Of a stretch of 64,000 nt of DNA, positions 14,023 through 21,708 are shown one piece after another. Source of the DNA: Flavobacterium johnsoniae UW101 (GTDB lineage Bacteria; Bacteroidota; Bacteroidia; Flavobacteriales; Flavobacteriaceae); NCBI RefSeq assembly GCF_000016645.1, contig NC_009441.1:4030001-4094000 (forward strand), given 5' to 3'. The first letter of the stretch is position 1. Every line of letters starts with the position of its first letter. Below the pieces are notes generated by a model. It ran no database searches. It worked only from the letters and a program-made list of their open reading frames with translations, and had not been told where the DNA came from. Position numbers and translations under genes: made by a program.

Positions 14023-14060
14023 ATTAGTATTATAAATTATATAAACCTTAAAGCCCGGGC
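13978..14060 (+). promoter_or_regulatory. Candidate antiterminator pairing of the tyrS attenuator
   Basis: GCTCGG (13978-13983) can pair with CCGGGC (14055-14060, one G-U), continued after a 4-base bulge by GCT (13988-13990) with AGC (14052-14054). This would sequester the 5' arm of the terminator. The 5' strand lies 13-21 bases after the TAT triplet codons (13957-13965), the distance at which a stalled ribosome leaves it free. It would be covered by a ribosome moving on through the leader. The pairing is manual and its energy was not computed. Confidence 0.5.
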
Positions 14061-14080
14061 ATTTTGTCCGGGCTTTTTTA
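14049..14080 (+). terminator. Attenuator terminator directly before tyrS
   Basis: AAAGCCCGG pairs with CCGGGCTTT (G+C-rich 9-bp stem, 5' arm ending near 14058, loop GCATTTTGT), followed by a T tract. It ends only about 12 bases before the tyrS ATG at 14092, so it makes sense as a conditional terminator inside the tyrS transcript rather than the end of an upstream gene. Confidence 0.85.
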
Positions 14081-14091
14081 TTTTCAAAAAA

Positions 14092-15294
14092 ATGGAAACA
14101 ATTCAAAAACTTAAAGAAAACACCGCAATCTTCTTACCGGAAAATGGTCTGGAAGAAAAATTAAATCAGGCTGAAAAAGAAAACAGAAAACTGATTATTA
14201 AACTGGGTTTTGATCCTACTGCTCCTGATTTGCATTTAGGACATGCCGTTGTATTAAAAAAATTAAAGCAATTTCAGGATTTAGGACACCAAATTGTGAT
14301 TTTGGTGGGAAGTTTTACAGCCAGAATTGGCGATCCAACCGGAAAAAACAAAAGCAGAAAACCTCTAAATGTCCAAGAAGTACAGCACAATGCCGAAACT
14401 TATATTGCTCAATTATCAAAAATCATTGATGTAGAGAAAGCGCAGATTGTTTTTAATTCTGACTGGCTGGATTCACTTTCTTTTTCTGAAGTAATTCAGA
14501 TCATGTCAAACGTAACGGTTGCGCAGCTCATGCAGCGAAATGATTTTAATAAACGTTTTACTGAAAATACACCTATTGCCATGCATGAATTAGTGTACCC
14601 AATTTTGCAGGGTTTTGATTCGGTTAAAATTAATGCCGATATTGAAATGGGCGGTACAGACCAGCTTTTTAATTGCACTATGGGAAGACAATTGCAGGAA
14701 ACTTTTAAAAAATCTCCGCAAATTGTAATGTGCATGCCTTTATTAAGAGGATTGGACGGAAAGGAAAAAATGAGCAAATCGCTCAATAATATCATTGGTT
14801 TAACAGATGAACCTAATGAAATGTTTGGCAAAACAATGTCAATTCCTGATGATCTTATTTTGGAATTCTTAGAACTCACAACTGATTTTTCTACAAAAGA
14901 AAAACAGGAAATCAAAAATCGGTTGAAAGAAGAAAACCCAATGAACATCAAAAAAATAATTGCAAAAAATATCATCAATCAATACCATGATGAGAAAAAA
15001 GCAGATAAAGCAGAAGATTTTTTCGTAAATCAGTTTCAGAACAAAAACTTTGAGGAAAAATCGTTTGTTCCTGTTTTGATTTCTTCTTTAGAAAATAAAT
15101 CTGATCAAATGGCTTTAATTGATCTTTGTGCTTTTATAAAAAATGACATTACAAAATCAGCAAACAGAAGACTGATCGAAAGCGGTGCTGTTCAAGTAAA
15201 TAATTTAAAAATTACAAATCCGTACGAATTGATTGAGTTGAAAAAGGAAACCAAAATTAAAATTGGAAAACGAAATTTCTATGAATTGGTTTAG
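14092..15294 (+). CDS. tyrS: Tyrosyl-tRNA synthetase, TyrZ (KMSKS) type
   Basis: A 400-residue class I synthetase that charges tRNA-Tyr. It has the HIGH-like motif HLGH at 48-51 (DPTAPDLHLGH), the KMSKS loop at 226-230, the GGTDQ substrate motif near 188 and a C-terminal S4 RNA-binding domain (about 335-400). Bacterial TyrRS fall into two groups; the KFGKT/S type is the common housekeeping form in many phyla, while this one is the KMSKS or TyrZ type. It is preceded by a Tyr-rich leader ORF and a terminator, which suggests induction by tyrosine limitation. Whether another TyrRS exists elsewhere in the genome is not visible. Confidence 0.93.
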   Translation: METIQKLKENTAIFLPENGLEEKLNQAEKENRKLIIKLGFDPTAPDLHLGHAVVLKKLKQFQDLGHQIVILVGSFTARIGDPTGKNKSRKPLNVQEVQHNAETYIAQLSKIIDVEKAQIVFNSDWLDSLSFSEVIQIMSNVTVAQLMQRNDFNKRFTENTPIAMHELVYPILQGFDSVKINADIEMGGTDQLFNCTMGRQLQETFKKSPQIVMCMPLLRGLDGKEKMSKSLNNIIGLTDEPNEMFGKTMSIPDDLILEFLELTTDFSTKEKQEIKNRLKEENPMNIKKIIAKNIINQYHDEKKADKAEDFFVNQFQNKNFEEKSFVPVLISSLENKSDQMALIDLCAFIKNDITKSANRRLIESGAVQVNNLKITNPYELIELKKETKIKIGKRNFYELV

Positions 15295-15299
15295 ATTTT

Positions 15300-15336
15300 A
15301 GGTTTAGAGAAACAGAGTGACATAGAGACAAAGGTT
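15300..15336. repeat. GAGACAAAG word repeat after tyrS
   Basis: GTTTAGAGAAACAGAGTGAC continuing into ATAGAGACAAAGG is another degenerate member of the TTCAAAG/GACAAAG family. It has no open frame. Confidence 0.35.
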
Positions 15337-15362
15337 TCTTTGATTGTCTTTTTTCGAAAAAC

Positions 15363-15396
15363 AAAAGGGATAAACAATTAAGTCTATCCCTTTTTT
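15363..15396 (+). terminator. Intrinsic terminator of tyrS
   Basis: AAAAGGGATA pairs with TATCCCTTTT around a short AT-rich loop, ending in a T run. It lies about 70 bases past the tyrS stop. Confidence 0.8.
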
Positions 15397-15406
15397 GAAA
15401 TTTCAT

Positions 15407-15439
15407 AACTAACAAAATTAAGAAATTCAATATTTTTAG
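15407..15439. repeat. Direct repeat copy 2 flanking the tyrS unit
   Basis: Near copy of 13784-13814 (a two-base insertion and one or two substitutions). The two copies bracket the leader-tyrS unit in the same orientation. Confidence 0.55.
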
Positions 15440-15441
15440 TG

Positions 15442-15484
15442 AGGTTCAGAGGGACAAAGTTTTTCCCTTTGAACCTTTGAACCT
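15442..15484. repeat. AGGTTCAGAGGGACAAAG inverted repeat
   Basis: The left arm AGGTTCAGAGGGACAAAG and the right arm CTTTGAACCTTTGAACCT match at about 15 of 18 positions as an inverted repeat. Same word family as 1121-1187. It ends just before the stop codon of the acyltransferase gene. Confidence 0.55.
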
Positions 15485-15488
15485 AAAC

Positions 15489-16619
15489 TTAACTCCTTCT
15501 TTTTTGAAATTTATTCTGAAGCCAGTTACGAACCGGTTCATCATATAATTTTAAACATAGATAGGCAATAGTTATGCTGGCAAATAAAACACCGATTCCT
15601 AATAGATAACCGTCTTTTAATGGAACTTTATTTTCAATAACCCAGCCCATATACCAATAAATTAATGGATAATGTATTATGTAAATAGGATATGAAATAT
15701 CTCCTAAGGCTTTACATATTTTAAGTGAAATTGGATTTTTAATTTCGCCTCCTGCACCAATGGCAACAATTAACGGGAATAAAAAAATAATACTAAAAGA
15801 TTCATATAAACCGTTCATCCATAAAGTATTTTCATCACCAAATCTTGGCATCCAGAATATAACTACAATCATAATACTGCAAATCCAGAAAGCACCTTTA
15901 ATATGAATTAGTTTTCCTAAACGAGAAAGCAGAACCCCAGCAAAAAATGGATATAATAAACGAGTGAAACCCACATTCATTTGTTCCAGATTTAACGACC
16001 ATCCGCCAATTACATCTCCTTTTGGCCCAAATACAGTATAGTTTATTAAAAGTCCGGCAAATATCAATACGAATACTGATAGTACTTTATTTGAAAATTT
16101 GCGAAAAATTAGGGCGTACAAGATGTTAGCAATATATTCAAAAAAAAGTGACCATGCCGGACCATTTAAAGGATGCATTTCTCCCCAGCCTCTAATTTCC
16201 ATTGACGGCGGAATTGGAAGCAGTGTAAAACCAATTACCATTGTTAATAATAACTTCCAAACGGGCATTGTTGCTATTTGCGGAAAAACACTTGATTCTT
16301 GAAAATAATAAAAAATGGCTCCAATTATCATTCCCATAATTACCATGGGCTGTAAGCGGATTAAGCGTCGTTTGTAAAACTCCCATTGGGTTAACTTACT
16401 CCAGCGGTCATCATAGGCGTATGCTACAACAAATCCGGAGAGAAGAAAAAAGAAGTCTACGGCAAGATAACCGTGATTCATAATTTGTTTAAAACGGCTT
16501 CCTTCATTAAAAGCTTCGAAAATGTGGAAAATTACAACCAATACAGCGGCAACTCCTCGAAGTCCATCTAAAATTTCATAGTGATTTTTTGGTTGAATGT
16601 CAACTGAAACTGAACTCAT
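15489..16619 (-). CDS. Acyltransferase 3 family (OafA/YrhL-like) membrane protein
   Basis: A 376-residue integral membrane protein with about ten hydrophobic helices. The family signature is at the N-terminus, LDGLRGVAAVLVVIFHIFEAF with the conserved His, followed by VDFFFLLSGFVVAYAYDDRW. Relatives transfer acetyl or succinyl groups to cell-surface or periplasmic glycans (OafA, OpgC). Opposite neighbour genes give no operon; the next gene upstream is a degenerate fragment and then a GH3 gene. The acceptor is unknown but a surface polysaccharide is likely. Confidence 0.88.
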   Translation of the reverse strand: MSSVSVDIQPKNHYEILDGLRGVAAVLVVIFHIFEAFNEGSRFKQIMNHGYLAVDFFFLLSGFVVAYAYDDRWSKLTQWEFYKRRLIRLQPMVIMGMIIGAIFYYFQESSVFPQIATMPVWKLLLTMVIGFTLLPIPPSMEIRGWGEMHPLNGPAWSLFFEYIANILYALIFRKFSNKVLSVFVLIFAGLLINYTVFGPKGDVIGGWSLNLEQMNVGFTRLLYPFFAGVLLSRLGKLIHIKGAFWICSIMIVVIFWMPRFGDENTLWMNGLYESFSIIFLFPLIVAIGAGGEIKNPISLKICKALGDISYPIYIIHYPLIYWYMGWVIENKVPLKDGYLLGIGVLFASITIAYLCLKLYDEPVRNWLQNKFQKRRS

Positions 16620-16675
16620 AAAATGGTTAATTATTAATGGTTAATAGTTAGTTATAATTGTTTTTACTGGTGATT

Positions 16676-16867
16676 TTAAGCCATTCTGATCTTCGCTGGT
16701 CCGGAAGATGTTTTTACAGTGAAATTTTCGAATCTAGCTTCGAAACCTTTTCCGTCTGGCGATGCTGCCATTAACCCACCCTGTACAGGTGTATTATCTT
16801 GTAAAGGTGCATTTCTAGTCATGATATATTTTTTGTCATAAAAGATATTAAGAAAATTAAGCTGAAC
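16676..16867 (-). pseudogene. Remnant of a DUF1349-like (concanavalin A-fold) protein
   Basis: About 63 codons are open between in-frame stops and read FLNIFYDKKYIMTRNAPL, then GGLMAASPDGKGFEARFENF, which resembles the C-terminal strand-turn-strand ending of DUF1349 domains (regulation-of-enolase-1-like). The frame lacks the first three quarters of the domain and a convincing start; the only ATG gives 48 residues. Upstream frames show no missing part. I read it as the truncated tail of a lost gene. It could alternatively be a short expressed peptide, but that is less likely. Confidence 0.5.
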
Positions 16868-16950
16868 TTAATAAATCTTGTTTTAGCTTCAAAACAATTT
16901 AGAAAATAAAGCTCTCTTAATCATCTTAATGGTAAAATTAAATCAAAAGC

Positions 16951-16980
16951 AAAGCTGCAAATTTTTACACTTGCAGCTTT
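16951..16980 (-). terminator. Intrinsic terminator of the first GH3 gene
   Basis: AAAGCTGCAA pairs with TTGCAGCTTT. It lies about 31 bases past the GH3 stop on the - strand. The following - strand sequence is G-CTTTTG, moderately T-rich. Confidence 0.7.
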
Positions 16981-17010
16981 TACTAACCAACCAATTTAGA
17001 AATAATGAAA

Positions 17011-19227
17011 TTATTGAAGTGAGAAGCCCACTTTCGATTTTATATCTGTTGAAGATGCTCCAACAATTGCTTCAAAAGCTCCCGGTTCTGCAACCCAGTC
17101 GTGTTTTTTATCATCAAAGAAACTTAAAGCCGTTTTATCGATAGTAAACGTAACTGTTTTTTCTTCTCCCGCTTTTAGCGAAACTTTTTCAAATCCTTTT
17201 AATTCTTTTACCGGACGTGGTAATGAAGATTTTAAATCGCTGATATAAAGCTGAACAACTTCAGATCCTTCTCTGCTTCCTGTATTTTTCACATTCACAG
17301 AAAATGTAATTTTATCACTGCTTGAAAGTTGTTTTTTATCAGCTGTTACTTTTCCGTAAGCAAAAGTTGTGTAGCTTAATCCGTGTCCGAAAGGAAACAA
17401 TGGTTTAACTTTATTTTTATCAACCCAGCGGTATCCAACAAAAATTCCTTCGTTGTATTTTACCTCATCGCCGCCTGGAAATTCTCCTAAAGCATGAGCT
17501 CCGTTATCAGCTAATTTTACAGGGAAAGTAAAAGAAAGTTTTCCAGAAGGGTTTACGTCTCCAACTAAAACATTTGCTAAAGCGTTTCCAGCCTCAGTTC
17601 CTAAAAACCATCCCTGAACAATTCCAGGAACTTCTTTTACCCACGGCATTGCAACTGCATTTCCTGAAATATTTACAAAAACAATGTTTTTATTTACTTT
17701 TGCTAATTCGCTGATTAATTTATCCTGACCATAAGGCAATTCTAATTGTTTACGATCGTGTCCTTCGTCATCCTGATTTGGACTTTTGTTCAAACCTCCA
17801 ATAAAAAGAACGATATCTGCATCTTTAGCAGCTTTTAAAGCTTCGGCAGTTAATTCAGCCTGTGGACGTTTTTCTTCTAAGCTTACTTTTGCAACAACTC
17901 CGTTGTAGTTACTTGTTGGATCTCCCACATAACCTCGTGCATACACGATTTCTGCCTGGTTGCCAATTCTTTTCTTTAAACCTTCAAGAGGTGTAATTTC
18001 GTATCTAGCTTTAAGAGAAGAACTTCCTCCTCCTACTGTCATCATTTTAATAGCATTTTCTCCAATTACTGCAATTTTCTTAGTTTTAGAAAGGTTAATT
18101 GGCAGAATGTTATTGTTGTTTTGTAATAATACAATTCCTTCTTCGGCAATTTTACGGCCTGCATCAGCGTGTTCTTGTGTTCCAAAAGATCCAAACGGAC
18201 GATTTCTATCCATCGTAGTCAAGAAAGATAAACGTAAAATACGACGTACTTTTTCGTCTAACTCTTTTGTGCCTACTTCACCTTTTTTAATCATTTCCGA
18301 ATACGGTTTTGCTAAGTAATAGTTATCATAAGCATTACTTGTTCCCCATGAAAGACCATTCGTCCAAGAACCAAATTCCATATCAAGACCATTGTGAATA
18401 GCTTGTTTGGTATCATTTACTCCTCCCCAGTCTGAAACTACAACACCTTTAAAGCCCCATTCATCTCGAAGAATATCGTTTAACAAATATTCGTTGTGGC
18501 AGCATTGCTGTCCTTTGTATTTGTTGTAAGATCCCATAATCGACCAAACATCGCCTTCCTGAACTGCAGCTTTAAAAGCCGGAAGATAAATTTCGTATAA
18601 TGCACGATCGTCAACGATTACGTTTACAGAATTACGGTTTGTTTCCTGATTGTTTAATGCAAAGTGTTTTACACAAGCAGCAACACCGTTTGCCTGTACT
18701 CCTTTAATATAAGGTACAACCATTTTTGCAGCCAAAAACGGATCTTCTCCCATGTATTCGAAATTACGGCCGTTTAATGGACTTCTGTAAATGTTTACTC
18801 CTGGTCCTAATAGTACATTTTTGTTACGATAACGTGCTTCTTCTCCAATTGATTTTCCGTATAAAGAAGATAGTTCTTTGTTCCATGTTGAAGAAAGAGC
18901 TGTTAAAGCCGGAAATGCGATACAAGAGTCATTTGTCCATCCAGCCTGATCCCATTCATCCCATTTTACTTCAGTACGAATTCCGTGAGGTCCGTCGGTC
19001 ATCCAGTTTTCAGGAATTCCAAGACGTTTCACTCCAGGTGAACTAAATTTAGACTGCGCATGGATCATGGCAATTTTCTCTTCGGTTGTCATTCTTTTAA
19101 GCGCATCTTCTACACGCTCATCAATTGGCTTCTTATCATCAAGATAAACCGGAACTTTATTTTGTGCATTCAATCCGAATGAACTCAATAAAACTAAAAC
19201 AACGATTGTTTTAACGTTTTTAAACAT
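17011..19227 (-). CDS. Glycoside hydrolase family 3 beta-glucosidase (BglX-like)
   Basis: A 738-residue secreted enzyme: signal peptide (1-21), TIM-barrel domain with KHFALNNQE (187-195) and the nucleophile Asp266 in VVVSDWGGV, an alpha/beta sandwich domain (about 355-600, LLQNNNNILPINLSKTKKIAVIG onwards) and a C-terminal fibronectin-III-like domain (about 640-735). It removes terminal beta-glucosyl (or xylosyl) residues from oligosaccharides in the periplasm. A DUF6377 regulator and a second GH3 gene lie upstream. Sugar specificity is not certain from sequence alone. Confidence 0.9.
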   Translation of the reverse strand: MFKNVKTIVVLVLLSSFGLNAQNKVPVYLDDKKPIDERVEDALKRMTTEEKIAMIHAQSKFSSPGVKRLGIPENWMTDGPHGIRTEVKWDEWDQAGWTNDSCIAFPALTALSSTWNKELSSLYGKSIGEEARYRNKNVLLGPGVNIYRSPLNGRNFEYMGEDPFLAAKMVVPYIKGVQANGVAACVKHFALNNQETNRNSVNVIVDDRALYEIYLPAFKAAVQEGDVWSIMGSYNKYKGQQCCHNEYLLNDILRDEWGFKGVVVSDWGGVNDTKQAIHNGLDMEFGSWTNGLSWGTSNAYDNYYLAKPYSEMIKKGEVGTKELDEKVRRILRLSFLTTMDRNRPFGSFGTQEHADAGRKIAEEGIVLLQNNNNILPINLSKTKKIAVIGENAIKMMTVGGGSSSLKARYEITPLEGLKKRIGNQAEIVYARGYVGDPTSNYNGVVAKVSLEEKRPQAELTAEALKAAKDADIVLFIGGLNKSPNQDDEGHDRKQLELPYGQDKLISELAKVNKNIVFVNISGNAVAMPWVKEVPGIVQGWFLGTEAGNALANVLVGDVNPSGKLSFTFPVKLADNGAHALGEFPGGDEVKYNEGIFVGYRWVDKNKVKPLFPFGHGLSYTTFAYGKVTADKKQLSSSDKITFSVNVKNTGSREGSEVVQLYISDLKSSLPRPVKELKGFEKVSLKAGEEKTVTFTIDKTALSFFDDKKHDWVAEPGAFEAIVGASSTDIKSKVGFSLQ

Positions 19228-19395
19228 AACTATTATAATTTATTTAAGCATTCAATTTCTAAAAAGATACTAGTGGTCAGTTGTACCTTTTAATAATATT
19301 GTAAAACTAAAACGTTATCGTACATGTTACATTTTTAAACGCAAAAAAGTAGTGATTAAAAAAATTAAACAATTGATTAACAATTAAATAAATAA

Positions 19396-19427
19396 AAAAA
19401 AGCACTAAAAAAAGTAGTGCTTTTAAA
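19396..19427 (-). terminator. Intrinsic terminator of the DUF6377 regulator
   Basis: AAAAGCACTA pairs with AGTGCTTTT, with a T run on the - strand side (AGTGCTTTTTTTT). It lies about 10 bases after the stop codon. Confidence 0.8.
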
Positions 19428-19435
19428 ATGTTTTT

Positions 19436-21106
19436 TTAGGATTTCAATGCCATTGAGCCAATTTTCATGACCATTTCTTCGAAATCATTTCTCGAAACTG
19501 CGGCTTTATTCCTGCCTCGTGTTCTGTAATTGTAAATTGTGCTTAAAGAATAACGAAGAAATGCTGCTATCTTAACACTGTCTGTAATTCCAAGTCGGAT
19601 TAAAGCGAAAATTCTAAGCTCCGTGTTCAGCAGTTCTCCTTGTTTTAAAACAATCTGTTCTTCGGGAATTAAAAGTGTATTAAAGTCTTTTACAAACGTT
19701 GGATATAGATTTAGAAATATAATATCAAAATTCTTGTAAAGCTCTTCGAGTTCGTTATCAACTAAAGTAGTCGATTTTAGCATTTTGTAAATTTCATCAA
19801 ACTGTTTAGCCGTTGCTTTTTTATTTAAAATGATACGGTAATTCTCAAGTTTGTTTATATAAGTAGAACAAAGGCTGAAAAAATGCGCAATATATTCTTC
19901 TTTAACATGATTAGATTCTGATAACTGCGAATTGGTTTCTTGCAGCTGTTCGTTTGTCTCGGTTATTTCTTTATTTAATTTGGCCAGTTTTTGAGTCGTT
20001 TCATACAATTCAGCACGAATTTTAGAAACCTTTTTCATTTGTTTGTAAACATAAATTACTGCGGCAACTAAAAAGACAGATAATAAGCTGATGCAGATTA
20101 AGTATAACTGTAATTCAGTTTTTCGCTTGGCTTCTTTCTCTAAATAAACAGTATTGATAATCGAATATACTTCTGACATTAAAAGTGTACGGAATTGTAC
20201 ATTACAATATAAGGCATCTTCAATGGCTGATTGTGTAAGCTTGTAAGCCATATCTACATCGCCAATTTCATAAAAAACCAAAGCCAGTTCCTGCAGCGAA
20301 GCATTATCTTTATTCGCATTTTTTAAATCTGATGCAGCTGAAAGTGCATAATATTTCTTTCTAAGTTCCAGATTGTTTTTTGCTTCATTAATTTTACCAA
20401 GCAAATAGGTAATCATAGCATACTGCGGATTCTCTTCTGGCGTATTTTTTAATAATGCCAGTAATTGCTTTTGTGTATTACCAAATTTTCTAAGAAAAAT
20501 GTTCTGCTGGATTCTGTTGATTTTATAATCTAATGTTTTAGGATCTAAAACTTTAAGCAGCGAATCTCTGTATTTTATAATCTGCAGACGGTATTCCTCA
20601 TTGTAGCTGTTTGCCGCATAATGTTCAAAAAACTCGCGATAAGAAATATAATAGGTAGGCAGTAAATGTGCCGAAAGTGTTTTTTTGTTGATGCTTTTCA
20701 AAATGGCTTCAGATTCGCGGTATTTTCCTGAAGATGAATATAAGGTAACTAATTGCAGATTAGCCAGATCTTCCAGTTCTTTATTTTGAAGCTGTACAGC
20801 AATCTTCAAATTCTTTTTTACATACAATATTGCCGAATCTGAATTGAATTTTTGATATTCTGTATATAACGTTTTGTTGTAATTGTATTCTTGTTCCTGA
20901 GTTAAATTATCAGATTTTATTTTTTTGAAATTCAAAATTCGTTCTTCTTTCAGCCTTACATAATGCTCTTTATTTTTTAAAGCAAAATTGAGCTTAGTTA
21001 AAATAGTATCAGTACTATCCAATGCAAAAACCGGAAAGCAGATAAGAACTATAAAAGATGACAGGAATAGATTTTTCAAACTAATAAAGAGATAAATGAA
21101 ACGCAC
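19436..21106 (-). CDS. DUF6377-type membrane-anchored transcriptional regulator
   Basis: A 556-residue protein with a signal/anchor segment, TPR-like helical repeats in the periplasmic part (about 40-325), one membrane helix (about 328-350, LYLICISLLSVFLVAAVIYVY), a coiled coil (about 360-405, KLAKLNKEITETNEQLQETNSQL) and a cytoplasmic domain ending in a LuxR-like helix-turn-helix (about 500-545, LGITDSVKIAAFLRYSLSTIYNYRTR). This architecture is characteristic of Bacteroidota DUF6377 regulators, often found beside glycan-utilisation genes. It lies between two GH3 genes. The start is GTG at 21106; a TTG ten codons later, opening a cleaner signal peptide, is the alternative. Confidence 0.8.
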   Translation of the reverse strand: MRFIYLFISLKNLFLSSFIVLICFPVFALDSTDTILTKLNFALKNKEHYVRLKEERILNFKKIKSDNLTQEQEYNYNKTLYTEYQKFNSDSAILYVKKNLKIAVQLQNKELEDLANLQLVTLYSSSGKYRESEAILKSINKKTLSAHLLPTYYISYREFFEHYAANSYNEEYRLQIIKYRDSLLKVLDPKTLDYKINRIQQNIFLRKFGNTQKQLLALLKNTPEENPQYAMITYLLGKINEAKNNLELRKKYYALSAASDLKNANKDNASLQELALVFYEIGDVDMAYKLTQSAIEDALYCNVQFRTLLMSEVYSIINTVYLEKEAKRKTELQLYLICISLLSVFLVAAVIYVYKQMKKVSKIRAELYETTQKLAKLNKEITETNEQLQETNSQLSESNHVKEEYIAHFFSLCSTYINKLENYRIILNKKATAKQFDEIYKMLKSTTLVDNELEELYKNFDIIFLNLYPTFVKDFNTLLIPEEQIVLKQGELLNTELRIFALIRLGITDSVKIAAFLRYSLSTIYNYRTRGRNKAAVSRNDFEEMVMKIGSMALKS

Positions 21107-21171
21107 AAATATACTAAAGTGTAAAATAGAAAAATATCTTTTCTACCACGTATTACAAGTATCGTTTTTCA

Positions 21172-21179
21172 TAATTTTG
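21172..21179 (+). promoter_or_regulatory. -7 promoter element TAATTTTG of the tautomerase gene
   Basis: Exact TAnnTTTG, 33 bases upstream of the ATG at 21213. Confidence 0.5.
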
Positions 21180-21212
21180 TTACAATAAAAATTTAACCTA
21201 AAACTTAAAATT

Positions 21213-21557
21213 ATGCCGCACTTTATAATAGATTGTTCAGAAAATGTAATTCGGTTAAAATCTGCAGATGATATAATGCAGGAAGTTTTTGATGCAGCTT
21301 TATCAACTGGATTATTTACGGCATCTGAAATTAAAGTACGCATCAATCCTTTTAGCTATTACAACAACGGAAATACTCTGGATGATTTTATACACGTTTT
21401 TAGTTATATAATGGAAGGCCGAAACGACGATCAAAAAGGGAATTTATCTAAAGTAATTGTAACAAAACTGAACTCTTTACTTCCACAGGTTCCTGTAATT
21501 TCCATCAACATTCAGGATTTTGAAAAATTAAATTATTTCAATAAAACAATGATTTAA
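21213..21557 (+). CDS. 5-carboxymethyl-2-hydroxymuconate isomerase (CHMI/HpaF) family tautomerase
   Basis: A 114-residue protein of the CHMI branch of the tautomerase superfamily. Pro2 follows Met1 directly (MPHFIIDCSEN), giving the catalytic N-terminal proline after Met removal, and the middle IKVRINPFSYY and late VPVISINIQDFEK parts fit the family. CHMI acts in homoprotocatechuate degradation, but no other pathway genes are here, so the substrate may differ. It is a single gene divergent from the DUF6377 regulator. Confidence 0.8.
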   Translation: MPHFIIDCSENVIRLKSADDIMQEVFDAALSTGLFTASEIKVRINPFSYYNNGNTLDDFIHVFSYIMEGRNDDQKGNLSKVIVTKLNSLLPQVPVISINIQDFEKLNYFNKTMI

Positions 21558-21621
21558 AGCCGATTATTTTCAAAAAAGATATAAGCAAACTTATTTCATA
21601 TTACAAATGATATAAAAAAGA

Positions 21622-21666
21622 CAATTCCACTTAATTATTCTGTTCGAATATCAAGTGGAATTTTTA
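21622..21666. terminator. Bidirectional hairpin between tautomerase and GH3 genes
   Basis: AATTCCACTT pairs with AAGTGGAATT with a T run on the + side and AAAAAAG giving T on the - side. It serves the convergent genes ending at 21557 and 21709. Confidence 0.7.
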
Positions 21667-21708
21667 GTTAAAACATTAATTTGCTACAAAAACCAATTAC
21701 TTAATTTA

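Noticed and set aside
14496..14978. 160-codon antisense frame within tyrS
   Set aside because: It lies fully inside a conserved coding sequence and has no signal or motif.
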